The notes under the pieces were generated by a model. It searched no databases, had not been told where the DNA came from, and saw only the letters and a list, made by a program, of their open reading frames with translations. Positions 58,237 through 64,000 of a stretch of DNA of 64,000 nucleotides are shown here, one piece after another. Each line of letters begins with the position of its first letter. Positions within the stretch are counted from its first letter, which is position 1. The translations under genes and the position numbers were made by a program. This stretch comes from Bacteroidales bacterium UBA3653 (lineage in GTDB: Bacteria > Bacteroidota > Bacteroidia > Bacteroidales > Paludibacteraceae): assembly GCA_002373505.1 (NCBI GenBank), contig DFKE01000016.1, positions 62,001 to 126,000 on the forward strand. Direction: 5' to 3'.

Positions 58237-59301
58237 ATGTACTCAATTATTGATTATGCCTACAATGGGCTGTTATATTTGAACAACATGGCGAGACCGC
58301 AACACAAGCGGTTGTCTCAGCTGATGATTTATGCTACTACGGCATGTCAATCCAAATGCAAGCATTGTAATATCTGGCAGAAAAGACCGATAGAGCACCT
58401 TTCTCTTGAAGATATTAAGCATATCGTACAAAGCAAGTGCGTTACTCAACGCACCACTATTGGCTTAGAGGGTGGCGAATTTCTGTTGCACCCGCAAGCC
58501 AACGAGATCATGGCTTGGCTACAGGCAGAACACCCGAACTACACCCTATTATCCAACTGCCTTGCGCCTCATTTGGTTATCAATGCCGTTCGGGAATACC
58601 ACCCTCGGCATCTATACGTGTCACTTGACGGAGGACTGGAAACCTATAAATACATGCGCGGTCGGGATGGCTACGACCATGTAATAGAAGTTATCGAGAC
58701 TTTGCGAGACGAAGTCCCTGTATCTTTGATGTTTTGTCTCTCTCCGTGGAATAGTTTCAAAGACATGGAATATGTGATTGAGGTTGCCAAGAAATACAAC
58801 GTGGATGTGCGCATCGGTATATATGGAACGATGGCTTTCTTCGATACAACAAGCGAATTACTTGCCGCCACGAATTTTATTGAAAACATTCCGGCGAACA
58901 TTCATGACACACAGGAAAATTATGATTTTGTAGCCCTCTATGATCAATGGAGGGAAGGAAATCTGAAATTACGATGCCAGAGTATAATGAGTTGTCTTGT
59001 TATTCACAGCAACGGAGATGTGCCACTTTGCCAGAATCTTGACGTCATATTAGGAAATATCCATCAGCAATCATTTGATGATATCTTCAATGGAGCGGCA
59101 TCTTGTAAAACTCAATGCCAATACTCTCAGCATTGCAATAAATGTTGGATCAATTTCCACCGCAAATACGACATCATTCTGATGCGTAATTTTGAGAGAT
59201 TGTTCCCGAAACGGCTCATCGAAAAAGTCTATGGTCCGTATCAATGGACTGAAAATCCCAATATTACTTATCGGCAATATATAAAACATATCCAACGATG
59301 A
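58237..59301 (+). CDS. Radical SAM protein with SPASM-like C-terminus
   Basis: 354 residues. The radical SAM cluster motif is TTACQSKCKHCNIWQ (Cys37, Cys41, Cys44; CxxxCxxC). IGLEGGEFLLHP (GGE) and LYVSLDGGLETY follow as barrel motifs. The C-terminal Cys set includes RCQSIMSCLVIHSNGDVPLC, GNIHQQSFDDIF, and CQYSQHCNKCW, typical of SPASM/twitch auxiliary clusters. It uses the sigma-barrel-type promoter and is translationally coupled to the Gfo/Idh gene (ATGA). The substrate is unknown; peptide or sugar modification are the family's usual options. Confidence 0.85.
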   Translation: MYSIIDYAYNGLLYLNNMARPQHKRLSQLMIYATTACQSKCKHCNIWQKRPIEHLSLEDIKHIVQSKCVTQRTTIGLEGGEFLLHPQANEIMAWLQAEHPNYTLLSNCLAPHLVINAVREYHPRHLYVSLDGGLETYKYMRGRDGYDHVIEVIETLRDEVPVSLMFCLSPWNSFKDMEYVIEVAKKYNVDVRIGIYGTMAFFDTTSELLAATNFIENIPANIHDTQENYDFVALYDQWREGNLKLRCQSIMSCLVIHSNGDVPLCQNLDVILGNIHQQSFDDIFNGAASCKTQCQYSQHCNKCWINFHRKYDIILMRNFERLFPKRLIEKVYGPYQWTENPNITYRQYIKHIQR

Positions 59302-60329
59302 TAAACCAACTGATTGAACGGTATAAACGCTTCCGCACGGAGCAATATCTTGCGCAGATATATCAATCCCAATATGCGTTTGTCGGGATGGGGCAACATT
59401 CGCTCTCTAACCTGTATCCGGTTATCCGGTATTTGCAAATACCCATAAAATATATTTGTGTAACTTCTGAAAGAAAAGCACAACTGATTGAGAGAAAGTT
59501 CCCGGGGATAAAAGGCACCACTTCTTTGGATGAGATTTTGAACGACGATACTATCAAAGGCGTATTTGTCTCCACTTCACCGGCAGCGCAGTTTTCGACA
59601 GCCTCACGAGTATTACAAAGCGGCAAATCTCTCTTTGTAGAAAAGCCTCCTTGCCTGTCATTGGAGCAACTTCACAAGCTTATAGAGTTATGCCGTTTGT
59701 ATCATTCTCAGGTTGTTGCTGTGGGTATGCAGAAACGCTATGCGCCTGCAGTCCGAATACTGCAAGAAAAGCTAAAAAAAGAGCATCTTATCAGTTACGA
59801 TATGCATTATTTGACCGGGGCTTATCCGGAAGGTAATGCGTTACTTGATTTGTACATCCATCCGCTTGATCTGGCTTGTTATCTGTTCGGGGAAGCAGAG
59901 ATCATTGCATGCCAAAAGGTCGCGCCATCTTCTTTTCTGCTTATGCTGAAGCATCCGCATGTTACTGGCTCGATTGAACTGTCAACCGCCTACTCATGGA
60001 TATCCGCAAAAGAATCATTAAAAGTGTGTACAAATTCCGGCGTATTCTACTTAGTGCAAATGGAAGAACTAACGTACGAGTCCAATAGTACGTTCTTGGG
60101 TCTGCCCTTAGAAAAAGTCCACACGCATCATCCTACTATTGAGGTTCTTTACAGGCGTAATAATTTTACGCCAATACTTGCCAATAATCAGGTTTACACG
60201 CAAGGTTATTTTGATGAGATATTGAGTTTCGCAAACGCAGTAGAAGGACATCAGAATAAGAACCTGTCGGATGTGGATTCTATGACAGCCACATTCAAAT
60301 TATTAGAAGAAATAAGTCTTGCCTTATAG
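59298..60329 (+). CDS. Gfo/Idh/MocA-family oxidoreductase
   Basis: 343 residues. The Rossmann loop is AFVGMGQHSLSNLYP (about 27-41), followed by IKGVFVSTSPAAQF and the family hallmark SLFVEKPPCLSLEQL (EKP). VGMQKRYAPAVRIL and ALLDLYIHPLDLACYLFGEA (the His-containing catalytic motif) come next. It binds NAD(P) and acts on a sugar or cyclitol. It starts within the end of the radical SAM gene, so the two enzymes form one pathway step pair under the sigma-barrel regulon. Confidence 0.87.
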   Translation: MINQLIERYKRFRTEQYLAQIYQSQYAFVGMGQHSLSNLYPVIRYLQIPIKYICVTSERKAQLIERKFPGIKGTTSLDEILNDDTIKGVFVSTSPAAQFSTASRVLQSGKSLFVEKPPCLSLEQLHKLIELCRLYHSQVVAVGMQKRYAPAVRILQEKLKKEHLISYDMHYLTGAYPEGNALLDLYIHPLDLACYLFGEAEIIACQKVAPSSFLLMLKHPHVTGSIELSTAYSWISAKESLKVCTNSGVFYLVQMEELTYESNSTFLGLPLEKVHTHHPTIEVLYRRNNFTPILANNQVYTQGYFDEILSFANAVEGHQNKNLSDVDSMTATFKLLEEISLAL

Positions 60330-60389
60330 TTTTGGGACTAAAAACGAGAAGAATTTTCTTCCAAATTTACAATAAAATAATCATCAAAC

Positions 60390-60420
60390 TTGTATAATTC
60401 AAAAAAATGTAGTAACTTTG
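60390..60420 (+). promoter_or_regulatory. Promoter upstream of the long-hairpin region
   Basis: TTG at 60390-60392, 20 bases, TAACTTTG at 60413-60420. The first downstream ORF starts only at 60661. Confidence 0.7.
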
Positions 60421-60660
60421 CAGCGGATTTAGTCAGCTCTTAGACTATAAATGGGAGGACATATTGAATAGCATATAGTGCAACACAGGCATATTCTTGA
60501 TTAACAAAAGTCTGCAAACTTAAAAGAAACAAGGAGACTATGTCCTGCTACTCGTGTCATGGCATGGGTTCGCAGGAGTCTTGTTTCAAAGTTTGCAGAC
60601 TTTTATGTTAATCGCTCCTGCACCCGTGCTTTTTATGTCCGCTGTCTCATTCATTGAATC
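60421..60660 (+). ncRNA. Candidate structured leader or non-coding RNA with a long hairpin
   Basis: After the promoter a small TAGTC/GACTA hairpin is followed by a long stem: AAAAGTCTGCAAACTT (about 60507-60522) pairs perfectly with AAGTTTGCAGACTTTT (about 60590-60605). It is extended outside by TTAAC/GTTAA and inside by GAAACAAG/CTTGTTTC and CCTGC/GCAGG. The loop is about 20-25 bases. There is no reverse transcriptase nearby, so a retron is not supported. The hairpin ends about 50 bases before the ATG of the next gene. Confidence 0.45.
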
Positions 60661-61077
60661 ATGAGACCAATTATTTTTCAAGTCCATTTCCATGGAAATT
60701 ATTATGCCGGTGACCACATCGACATTCATGACAATACCTCTGTTAATTTGTATCAAGGAGAACATTCCAGAGAAACAACCGCACACGAGACATGTGTGGA
60801 AGATGTTGTGCCGATTGTGGAGCAGGCTCCGTGTCCTTTCCTCGTGACGGAGAAACTGACCGAACTTGGGCTATATACGCCGGAGCAGTTTGAAAATATG
60901 TTCCGCGAAGCGACAGAGAGTGACGCAAAGACCTTAGCTGCCTTTCTCAAGAAGTACCGACAAATGGGTGTGCTTGATTTTAAGGGTATGGATAAGAAGC
61001 AAATCTTTGCAAAACTACAGGAATCTTTCCCAACAATGAGGCGGTATAGTTACAGCAATTTTATCTATTATTTTTGA
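60661..61077 (+). CDS. Hypothetical protein
   Basis: 138 residues, MRPIIFQVHFHGNYYAGDHI then DIHDNTSVNLYQGEHSRETT. The first 35 residues form a His-rich beta segment of the kind (IHxHG...DNTSVNLY) found in Bacteroidales mobile-element proteins. The second half is helical (GLYTPEQFENMFREATESDA, KTLAAFLKKYRQM, DKKQIFAKLQES). No signal or membrane segment. The only upstream promoter is the one at 60390-60420, so the long hairpin lies in its leader. Confidence 0.6.
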   Translation: MRPIIFQVHFHGNYYAGDHIDIHDNTSVNLYQGEHSRETTAHETCVEDVVPIVEQAPCPFLVTEKLTELGLYTPEQFENMFREATESDAKTLAAFLKKYRQMGVLDFKGMDKKQIFAKLQESFPTMRRYSYSNFIYYF

Positions 61078-61180
61078 CGTTTTGCATTTGTTTTACATTT
61101 GTTTCTTTTGTACAAATGAGCCGTAAAAAAGCCCCTCTATTTGTTTCTCGTTTGTTCCTTTTGTTTCTTATTTGTTTATT

Positions 61181-61209
61181 GGCTTCCTTTCGATAGGAAG
61201 CCTTTTTTT
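61181..61209 (+). terminator. Rho-independent terminator
   Basis: GGCTTCC (61181-61187) pairs with GGAAGCC (61196-61202), with seven T after. A TACCTTTG -7 box (61215-61222) follows immediately but lacks a good -33 element. Upstream 61090-61180 is filled with TTTGTTTC-like units. Confidence 0.85.
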
Positions 61210-61283
61210 GTATCTACCTTTGCACTGCATTTCCGCTAATAACCGCATGTCGCGGCATGTAAAAAACGGAGTGCTGCTGTATT

Positions 61284-61868
61284 ATGATTTACAAACCTAT
61301 TTCAGTAGATGCGTACGGCTTTACAGACAAGAGCCAAACGGTCGTGCGTATCTACACTACCAACGGTGGAATGATTACCGCCAAACAATGTCCTACTGAC
61401 AAACCTTTGTACTGCACAAGGGACGGACATTTCTTATCTCTAACCAGATTAGGGTTGCGGGATGTAAAACCATGCTTTGCTGTCCCCAGAGATCCACGAG
61501 TGTGTCACACGCGTTACCCCTTCATGCGGCAGTTCGGGAACAGGACATGCCACATGCTCATGGCACTCACATGGATTGGACCAAGACTGGAGGGCTACGA
61601 AGTAGATCACCTTAACGGAGATATGCTCGACTGGTCGGCGGATAACTTGGAGTATGTCACGCCAAAAGAGAATATCAAGCGGGCGAAGCTGCTGCGGGTG
61701 TTGCGGTCTATGGGACGTGATCCAAGGAAGATGAGCAGAGAAGAGCTGCTGGGGATATTCCGAAAGTATGAGTTCGGCGATCCGGCAACGGAGGTGCCGG
61801 GCACAGGACACCGTAAGCGGAATACGATTCTTAGCCCTGAAGGGCACGATTATTTCCGGGCTAATTGA
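61284..61868 (+). CDS. HNH endonuclease
   Basis: 194 residues. The HNH motif is visible: LEGYEVDHLNGDMLDW (107-113 VDHLNGD) and DNLEYVTPKENIKRA (120-134), matching phage-type HNH_3 homing nucleases. N-terminal NUMOD-like strands include VRIYTTNGGMITAKQ. A C-terminal basic helix follows. Free-standing HNH genes of this type are mobile, and it is the only clear mobile-element function in the last 4 kb. Confidence 0.82.
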   Translation: MIYKPISVDAYGFTDKSQTVVRIYTTNGGMITAKQCPTDKPLYCTRDGHFLSLTRLGLRDVKPCFAVPRDPRVCHTRYPFMRQFGNRTCHMLMALTWIGPRLEGYEVDHLNGDMLDWSADNLEYVTPKENIKRAKLLRVLRSMGRDPRKMSREELLGIFRKYEFGDPATEVPGTGHRKRNTILSPEGHDYFRAN

Positions 61869-61873
61869 CGAAA

Positions 61874-61930
61874 CGGCATAATATGCCGGACAATAAACAA
61901 AACTAATAACAATGCCGTCTCCCAGACGGC
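61874..61930 (+). promoter_or_regulatory. Two stem-loops in the leader of the gene at 61952
   Basis: CGGCAT-AAT-ATGCCG (61874-61888) and GCCGTCT-CCC-AGACGGC (61914-61930). The second is 21 bases before the ATG. Confidence 0.6.
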
Positions 61931-61951
61931 GCAATTAACGAAAGAAGAATT

Positions 61952-62398
61952 ATGAAAGCAATAGAAATGAATCAAGCCCTCATGGAGGCAATCAAGACAA
62001 CAGAAGTATTAGGTGCCAGCGCATTGGAAGAGACACGCGCGCTAAGGCAGTTGGTGGCATCGGCAAATGCTCGTATCGAAGAGCTCGAAACAGCGGCGGT
62101 GGAGGACGCGAAAGTGTGCGCCATCGAGCAGAACGGAGAGGAGAAAGGAAAATTCCTCTTTGACGGTCACCACTTTGAGTTACGACGTGCAGAGACCTTC
62201 GATTTTGTCGGTAAGCCGCAGAAATACACGATGGCAGAGGGTGTGGCATTCCGACAGAAGAGTGCCGAGCAGACCGTGCTCAAAGCCAAGTCGGCGGCAA
62301 TCACCAAGGCGTTGAAAGCGATTAAAGATGCTTTCCCGGAGACGCACCCCAACATCGAGCCGGATAGTGTGGAGTTCACGCTGGTTTGCGTTGATTAG
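61952..62398 (+). CDS. Hypothetical protein with coiled-coil N-terminus
   Basis: 148 residues. MKAIEMNQALMEAIKTTEVL through LRQLVASANARIEELETAAV forms a coiled coil (about 1-50). The rest, FLFDGHHFELRRAETFDFVG and VAFRQKSAEQTVLKAKSAAI, is an alpha-beta domain of unknown type. An A-rich RBS (GAAAGAAGAATT) precedes the ATG. Phage or mobile-element accessory protein is a guess from context. Confidence 0.6.
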   Translation: MKAIEMNQALMEAIKTTEVLGASALEETRALRQLVASANARIEELETAAVEDAKVCAIEQNGEEKGKFLFDGHHFELRRAETFDFVGKPQKYTMAEGVAFRQKSAEQTVLKAKSAAITKALKAIKDAFPETHPNIEPDSVEFTLVCVD

Positions 62399-62400
62399 AG

Positions 62401-62419
62401 CGGACGATGGCATCGTCCG
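62401..62419. repeat. Perfect palindrome after the coiled-coil gene
   Basis: CGGACGATG-G-CATCGTCCG, six bases after the stop codon. Confidence 0.55.
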
Positions 62420-62487
62420 GATATATTGACAGATGCCGAATAAAGAACAAAAAGAAAAAGTAAGCAAAAAGAATAAAAAGAAAAGGC

Positions 62488-62574
62488 GTAGTGGGGTGAC
62501 ACCCTGCATAGATATACACGCTATATATACCCCTCTATAATCTCCCCAGAGGATGTCACCCCACTACTTTTTTT
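62488..62574 (+). promoter_or_regulatory. Large hairpin with T-tract before the gene at 62589
   Basis: GTAGTGGGGTGACA (62488-62501) pairs perfectly with TGTCACCCCACTAC (62554-62567), enclosing an inner CCTCT/AGAGG stem. Seven T follow, ending 14 bases before the ATG. It could act as attenuator or terminator controlling the next gene. Confidence 0.6.
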
Positions 62575-62588
62575 GAAAAATTATTTTT

Positions 62589-62996
62589 ATGGAAGCTTTA
62601 GACGACATACTGAAGAAGCGTAGAAGTTGGGCGGTTATGCTCGATTTGCTAAAGCCCTACATCGCTCCGCAAAACGAACGGATGACACGACCTGCCGAGG
62701 AGCAATGGAATGCTATTCCGCTGCAACGGCAACGGCAGATTTACGTTACCTTGTGGGAGCAGAAACTGCGCGGTGTAGCCATCAAAGATCATCCGTATTA
62801 CGCCATCAAAGACTGCGTGCCGATGCCTTTTAATTGGAACGGAACCGAGCATATCAAGAGTATGATGGCGAATTTTAAGATGGTTAGTGCCAAGTACTAC
62901 AACCGCTACGGCATCTACACCGTCCAGGCCGCCGAAGCGTTCCAGTTAGAAGATGTGAAACCGTTAAATTTCAAGAAAGATGAAGCAAGAAAATAA
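62589..62996 (+). CDS. Hypothetical protein
   Basis: 135 residues: MEALDDILKKRRSWAVMLDL, PAEEQWNAIPLQRQRQIYVT, YYAIKDCVPMPFNWNGTEHI, VSAKYYNRYGIYTVQAAEAF. It looks like a compact soluble protein with a Trp/Tyr-rich core. I recognise no family. It overlaps the next gene by 17 bases. A possible replication- or mobilisation-accessory protein, from context only. Confidence 0.55.
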   Translation: MEALDDILKKRRSWAVMLDLLKPYIAPQNERMTRPAEEQWNAIPLQRQRQIYVTLWEQKLRGVAIKDHPYYAIKDCVPMPFNWNGTEHIKSMMANFKMVSAKYYNRYGIYTVQAAEAFQLEDVKPLNFKKDEARK

Positions 62997-63225
62997 GATT
63001 CCATTAGCGCACATCAAAGACGGGATTGAGCAATACAAGAACACTGCCTATACGTCCAAGGAATGGGAGATGCTATTGTATGGTTGGCGGAAGAAGAAGC
63101 ATTACCGCAAGCGGGAAACCAACAAAGGGTGGCTCAAGACAGAGGACGCGACAAGTCTGATTCTGTACGCGCTCAATGACCGAGTGAAGATCACATTCGC
63201 GCATTTTGCGACGTTCATTGTGTAA
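62980..63225 (+). CDS. Small basic hypothetical protein
   Basis: 81 residues, MKQENKIPLAHIKDGIEQYK, then EWEMLLYGWRKKKHYRKRET and DATSLILYALNDRVKIT. Strongly basic in the middle; start overlaps the preceding gene. No known family; nucleic-acid contact is plausible from charge. Confidence 0.55.
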   Translation: MKQENKIPLAHIKDGIEQYKNTAYTSKEWEMLLYGWRKKKHYRKRETNKGWLKTEDATSLILYALNDRVKITFAHFATFIV

Positions 63226-63244
63226 ACAACCACTTTTGGTCATC

Positions 63245-63276
63245 GGCGGAGACGAAAATTTGCACGTCTCCGTTTT
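63245..63276 (+). terminator. Terminator whose loop carries the next promoter's -33 element
   Basis: CGGAGACG and CGTCTCCG form the stem, with T-tract to 63276. The loop contains TTTG (63259-63262), the -33 element of the next promoter. Confidence 0.75.
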
Positions 63277-63290
63277 TTGTTATATCTTTG
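63259..63290 (+). promoter_or_regulatory. Promoter for the gene at 63520
   Basis: TTTG at 63259-63262, 20 bases, TATCTTTG at 63283-63290. It gives a leader of about 220 bases. Confidence 0.75.
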
Positions 63291-63296
63291 CGGTGG

Positions 63297-63519
63297 ATTT
63301 CGAGGAAACTGGATTTTAGTTACTCGCTATCGTCCCGTATCTCTCTCGTAAGCGAGTCGTAAAATCCCGCTCACGAAAATCGCGGGCACAGGGCACCGAA
63401 AAGCGGGATAACATCCCGCATAATGAATATAGACAGACGCCCGCATACAATGCGGGGAAATAAACATACATTATTAACCCATCCGCCATGCATAAGCGGA
63501 TACAAAACAAATCTTAACT
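63297..63519 (+). promoter_or_regulatory. Leader with five consecutive stem-loops
   Basis: CTCG/CGAG (63345-63356), CCCGC/GCGGG (63366-63386), GCGGGAT/ATCCCGC (63403-63419), CCCGCAT/ATGCGGG (63440-63456) and ATCCGC/GCGGAT (63481-63501). The CCCGC and GCGGG arms can exchange partners, so alternative folds are possible. There is no ORF within it. Confidence 0.55.
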
Positions 63520-63825
63520 ATGAGTAAAATCAATTTAGAAGCGCCGTTTACGGCATTTCGAGGCAAGATCTGCAAGCACTCGAAAATCATCTTCGCCCAA
63601 CGCGGGCAGACCCAGTACACCAGCCAGATTTGCAACCCGCGAACCAAGGCTTACAGCGAGGAGGAGATCGCCCGTCAGGGTAAGTTCAAACAGGCGGTGG
63701 TCAATGCTAATGCTGCTTTAGCGGACAGCACGCAGAAAGCAGCTTACGAGGCTGAGTACAAGGCTCAGAGCAAGTACAAGAGCCTGAGAGGGTATGTAAT
63801 CGCGAAAGAATACGCGAAGCTTTGA
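63520..63825 (+). CDS. Small basic protein, paralogue of the 32721 gene product
   Basis: 101 residues: MSKINLEAPFTAFRGKICKH, then RGQTQYTSQICNP, KFKQAVVNANAALADSTQKA and YKSLRGYVIAKEYAKL. It aligns end to end with the 119-residue product at 32721 (F...FxGKI, GQT, NP, AVxxAxAxLxD, LRGxxI). Unknown function, probably nucleic-acid-related from its charge. It has a strong own promoter and an unusual hairpin-rich leader. Confidence 0.7.
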   Translation: MSKINLEAPFTAFRGKICKHSKIIFAQRGQTQYTSQICNPRTKAYSEEEIARQGKFKQAVVNANAALADSTQKAAYEAEYKAQSKYKSLRGYVIAKEYAKL

Positions 63826-63980
63826 TTTAGTTTTTTTCTGGGCACATTAGCTTTTCTGTTCGGTCATTATGGACCCCATAACTCCCTTGCAAGAAAAACC
63901 TAATCTGCTCCAGAAAACTCCCAAAATCGAGAACAAAGTAACCAATTTGTTAAACCATTAAACCTAAAATTTTATTGACT

Positions 63981-64000
63981 ATGGGAAAAGTTGTATTTGA
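63981..64000 (+). CDS. Start of another gene (truncated by the window edge)
   Basis: ATG at 63981 starts MGKVVF and continues out of the window. An A-rich, Bacteroidota-style leader (TTAAACCTAAAATTTTATTG) precedes it. Nothing can be said of function. Confidence 0.4.

Noticed and set aside
58237..60329. Bacteriocin or RiPP biosynthesis cluster
   Set aside because: A SPASM-like radical SAM enzyme is present, but no precursor peptide, RRE domain or exporter was found next to it.
60500..60612. Retron msr-msd RNA
   Set aside because: The long hairpin is suggestive, but no reverse transcriptase gene is nearby and the 60661 product is not one.

Overview
The window looks like a chromosome segment of a Bacteroidota bacterium, most likely an uncultured gut-type member of Bacteroidales. 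The evidence is the promoter grammar (TTTG, 20 bases, TAnnTTTG followed by C, in front of almost every transcription unit), M6 proteases and other secreted proteins that share a short C-terminal tail, a TonB-dependent-receptor-like barrel, Wzi-like and TamB/Omp85 envelope proteins, and a DGQHR/RhuM/RES accessory gene set. No tRNA gene and no complete rRNA gene was seen.

Layout. 1-12.6 kb: secreted proteins (two M6 metalloproteases, a stand-alone M6-type propeptide, a large adhesin-like protein, a CE12-type esterase), an MlaE/MlaF lipid transporter pair and exonuclease III. 12.6-19.2 kb: surface-polysaccharide block with lptB, a kelch lipoprotein, a Wzi-like barrel, two glycosyltransferases (one fused to an LPS-core kinase domain) and an O-antigen-ligase-like protein. 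19.2-32 kb: receptor-like barrel, dnaJ, grpE, a CPA2 antiporter, an OM barrel, a 1530-residue protein joining a TamB-like domain to an Omp85-like barrel, and preA.

32-40.3 kb is a visibly AT-richer accessory island: a DUF1016 nuclease remnant, then a tight four-gene set (D12-class adenine methylase, PD-(D/E)XK-DGQHR fusion, SF2 helicase, HARE-HTH/nuclease-like protein) and a RhuM gene. 40.3-48.5 kb returns to ordinary composition: small housekeeping and repair genes (YqaE, flavodoxin, cupin, esterase, DUF1294, uracil-DNA-glycosylase-like, ogt, GNAT), an ECF sigma module with its own recognisable promoter, and a PIF1-like helicase between two copies of a roughly 165-190 base structured repeat.

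48.5-55.7 kb is a second accessory island: 5S-rRNA-like repeats facing outward around a Clp-fold protease gene pair, then an sce7726-sce7725-RES cluster and a second RES-like gene. 55.8-60.3 kb holds the most striking locus: one ORF that joins an ECF sigma factor, a transmembrane helix, a periplasmic linker and an outer-membrane beta-barrel. The same 22-base-spaced promoter motif lies in front of it, of a lipoprotein, and of a radical SAM/Gfo-Idh operon, so the protein and its likely regulon are visible together. 60.4-64 kb is a run of small genes of unknown function (one HNH nuclease) with unusually hairpin-rich leaders.

Throughout, short tandem and palindromic repeats are scattered between genes and, remarkably, also lie in frame inside several conserved proteins.
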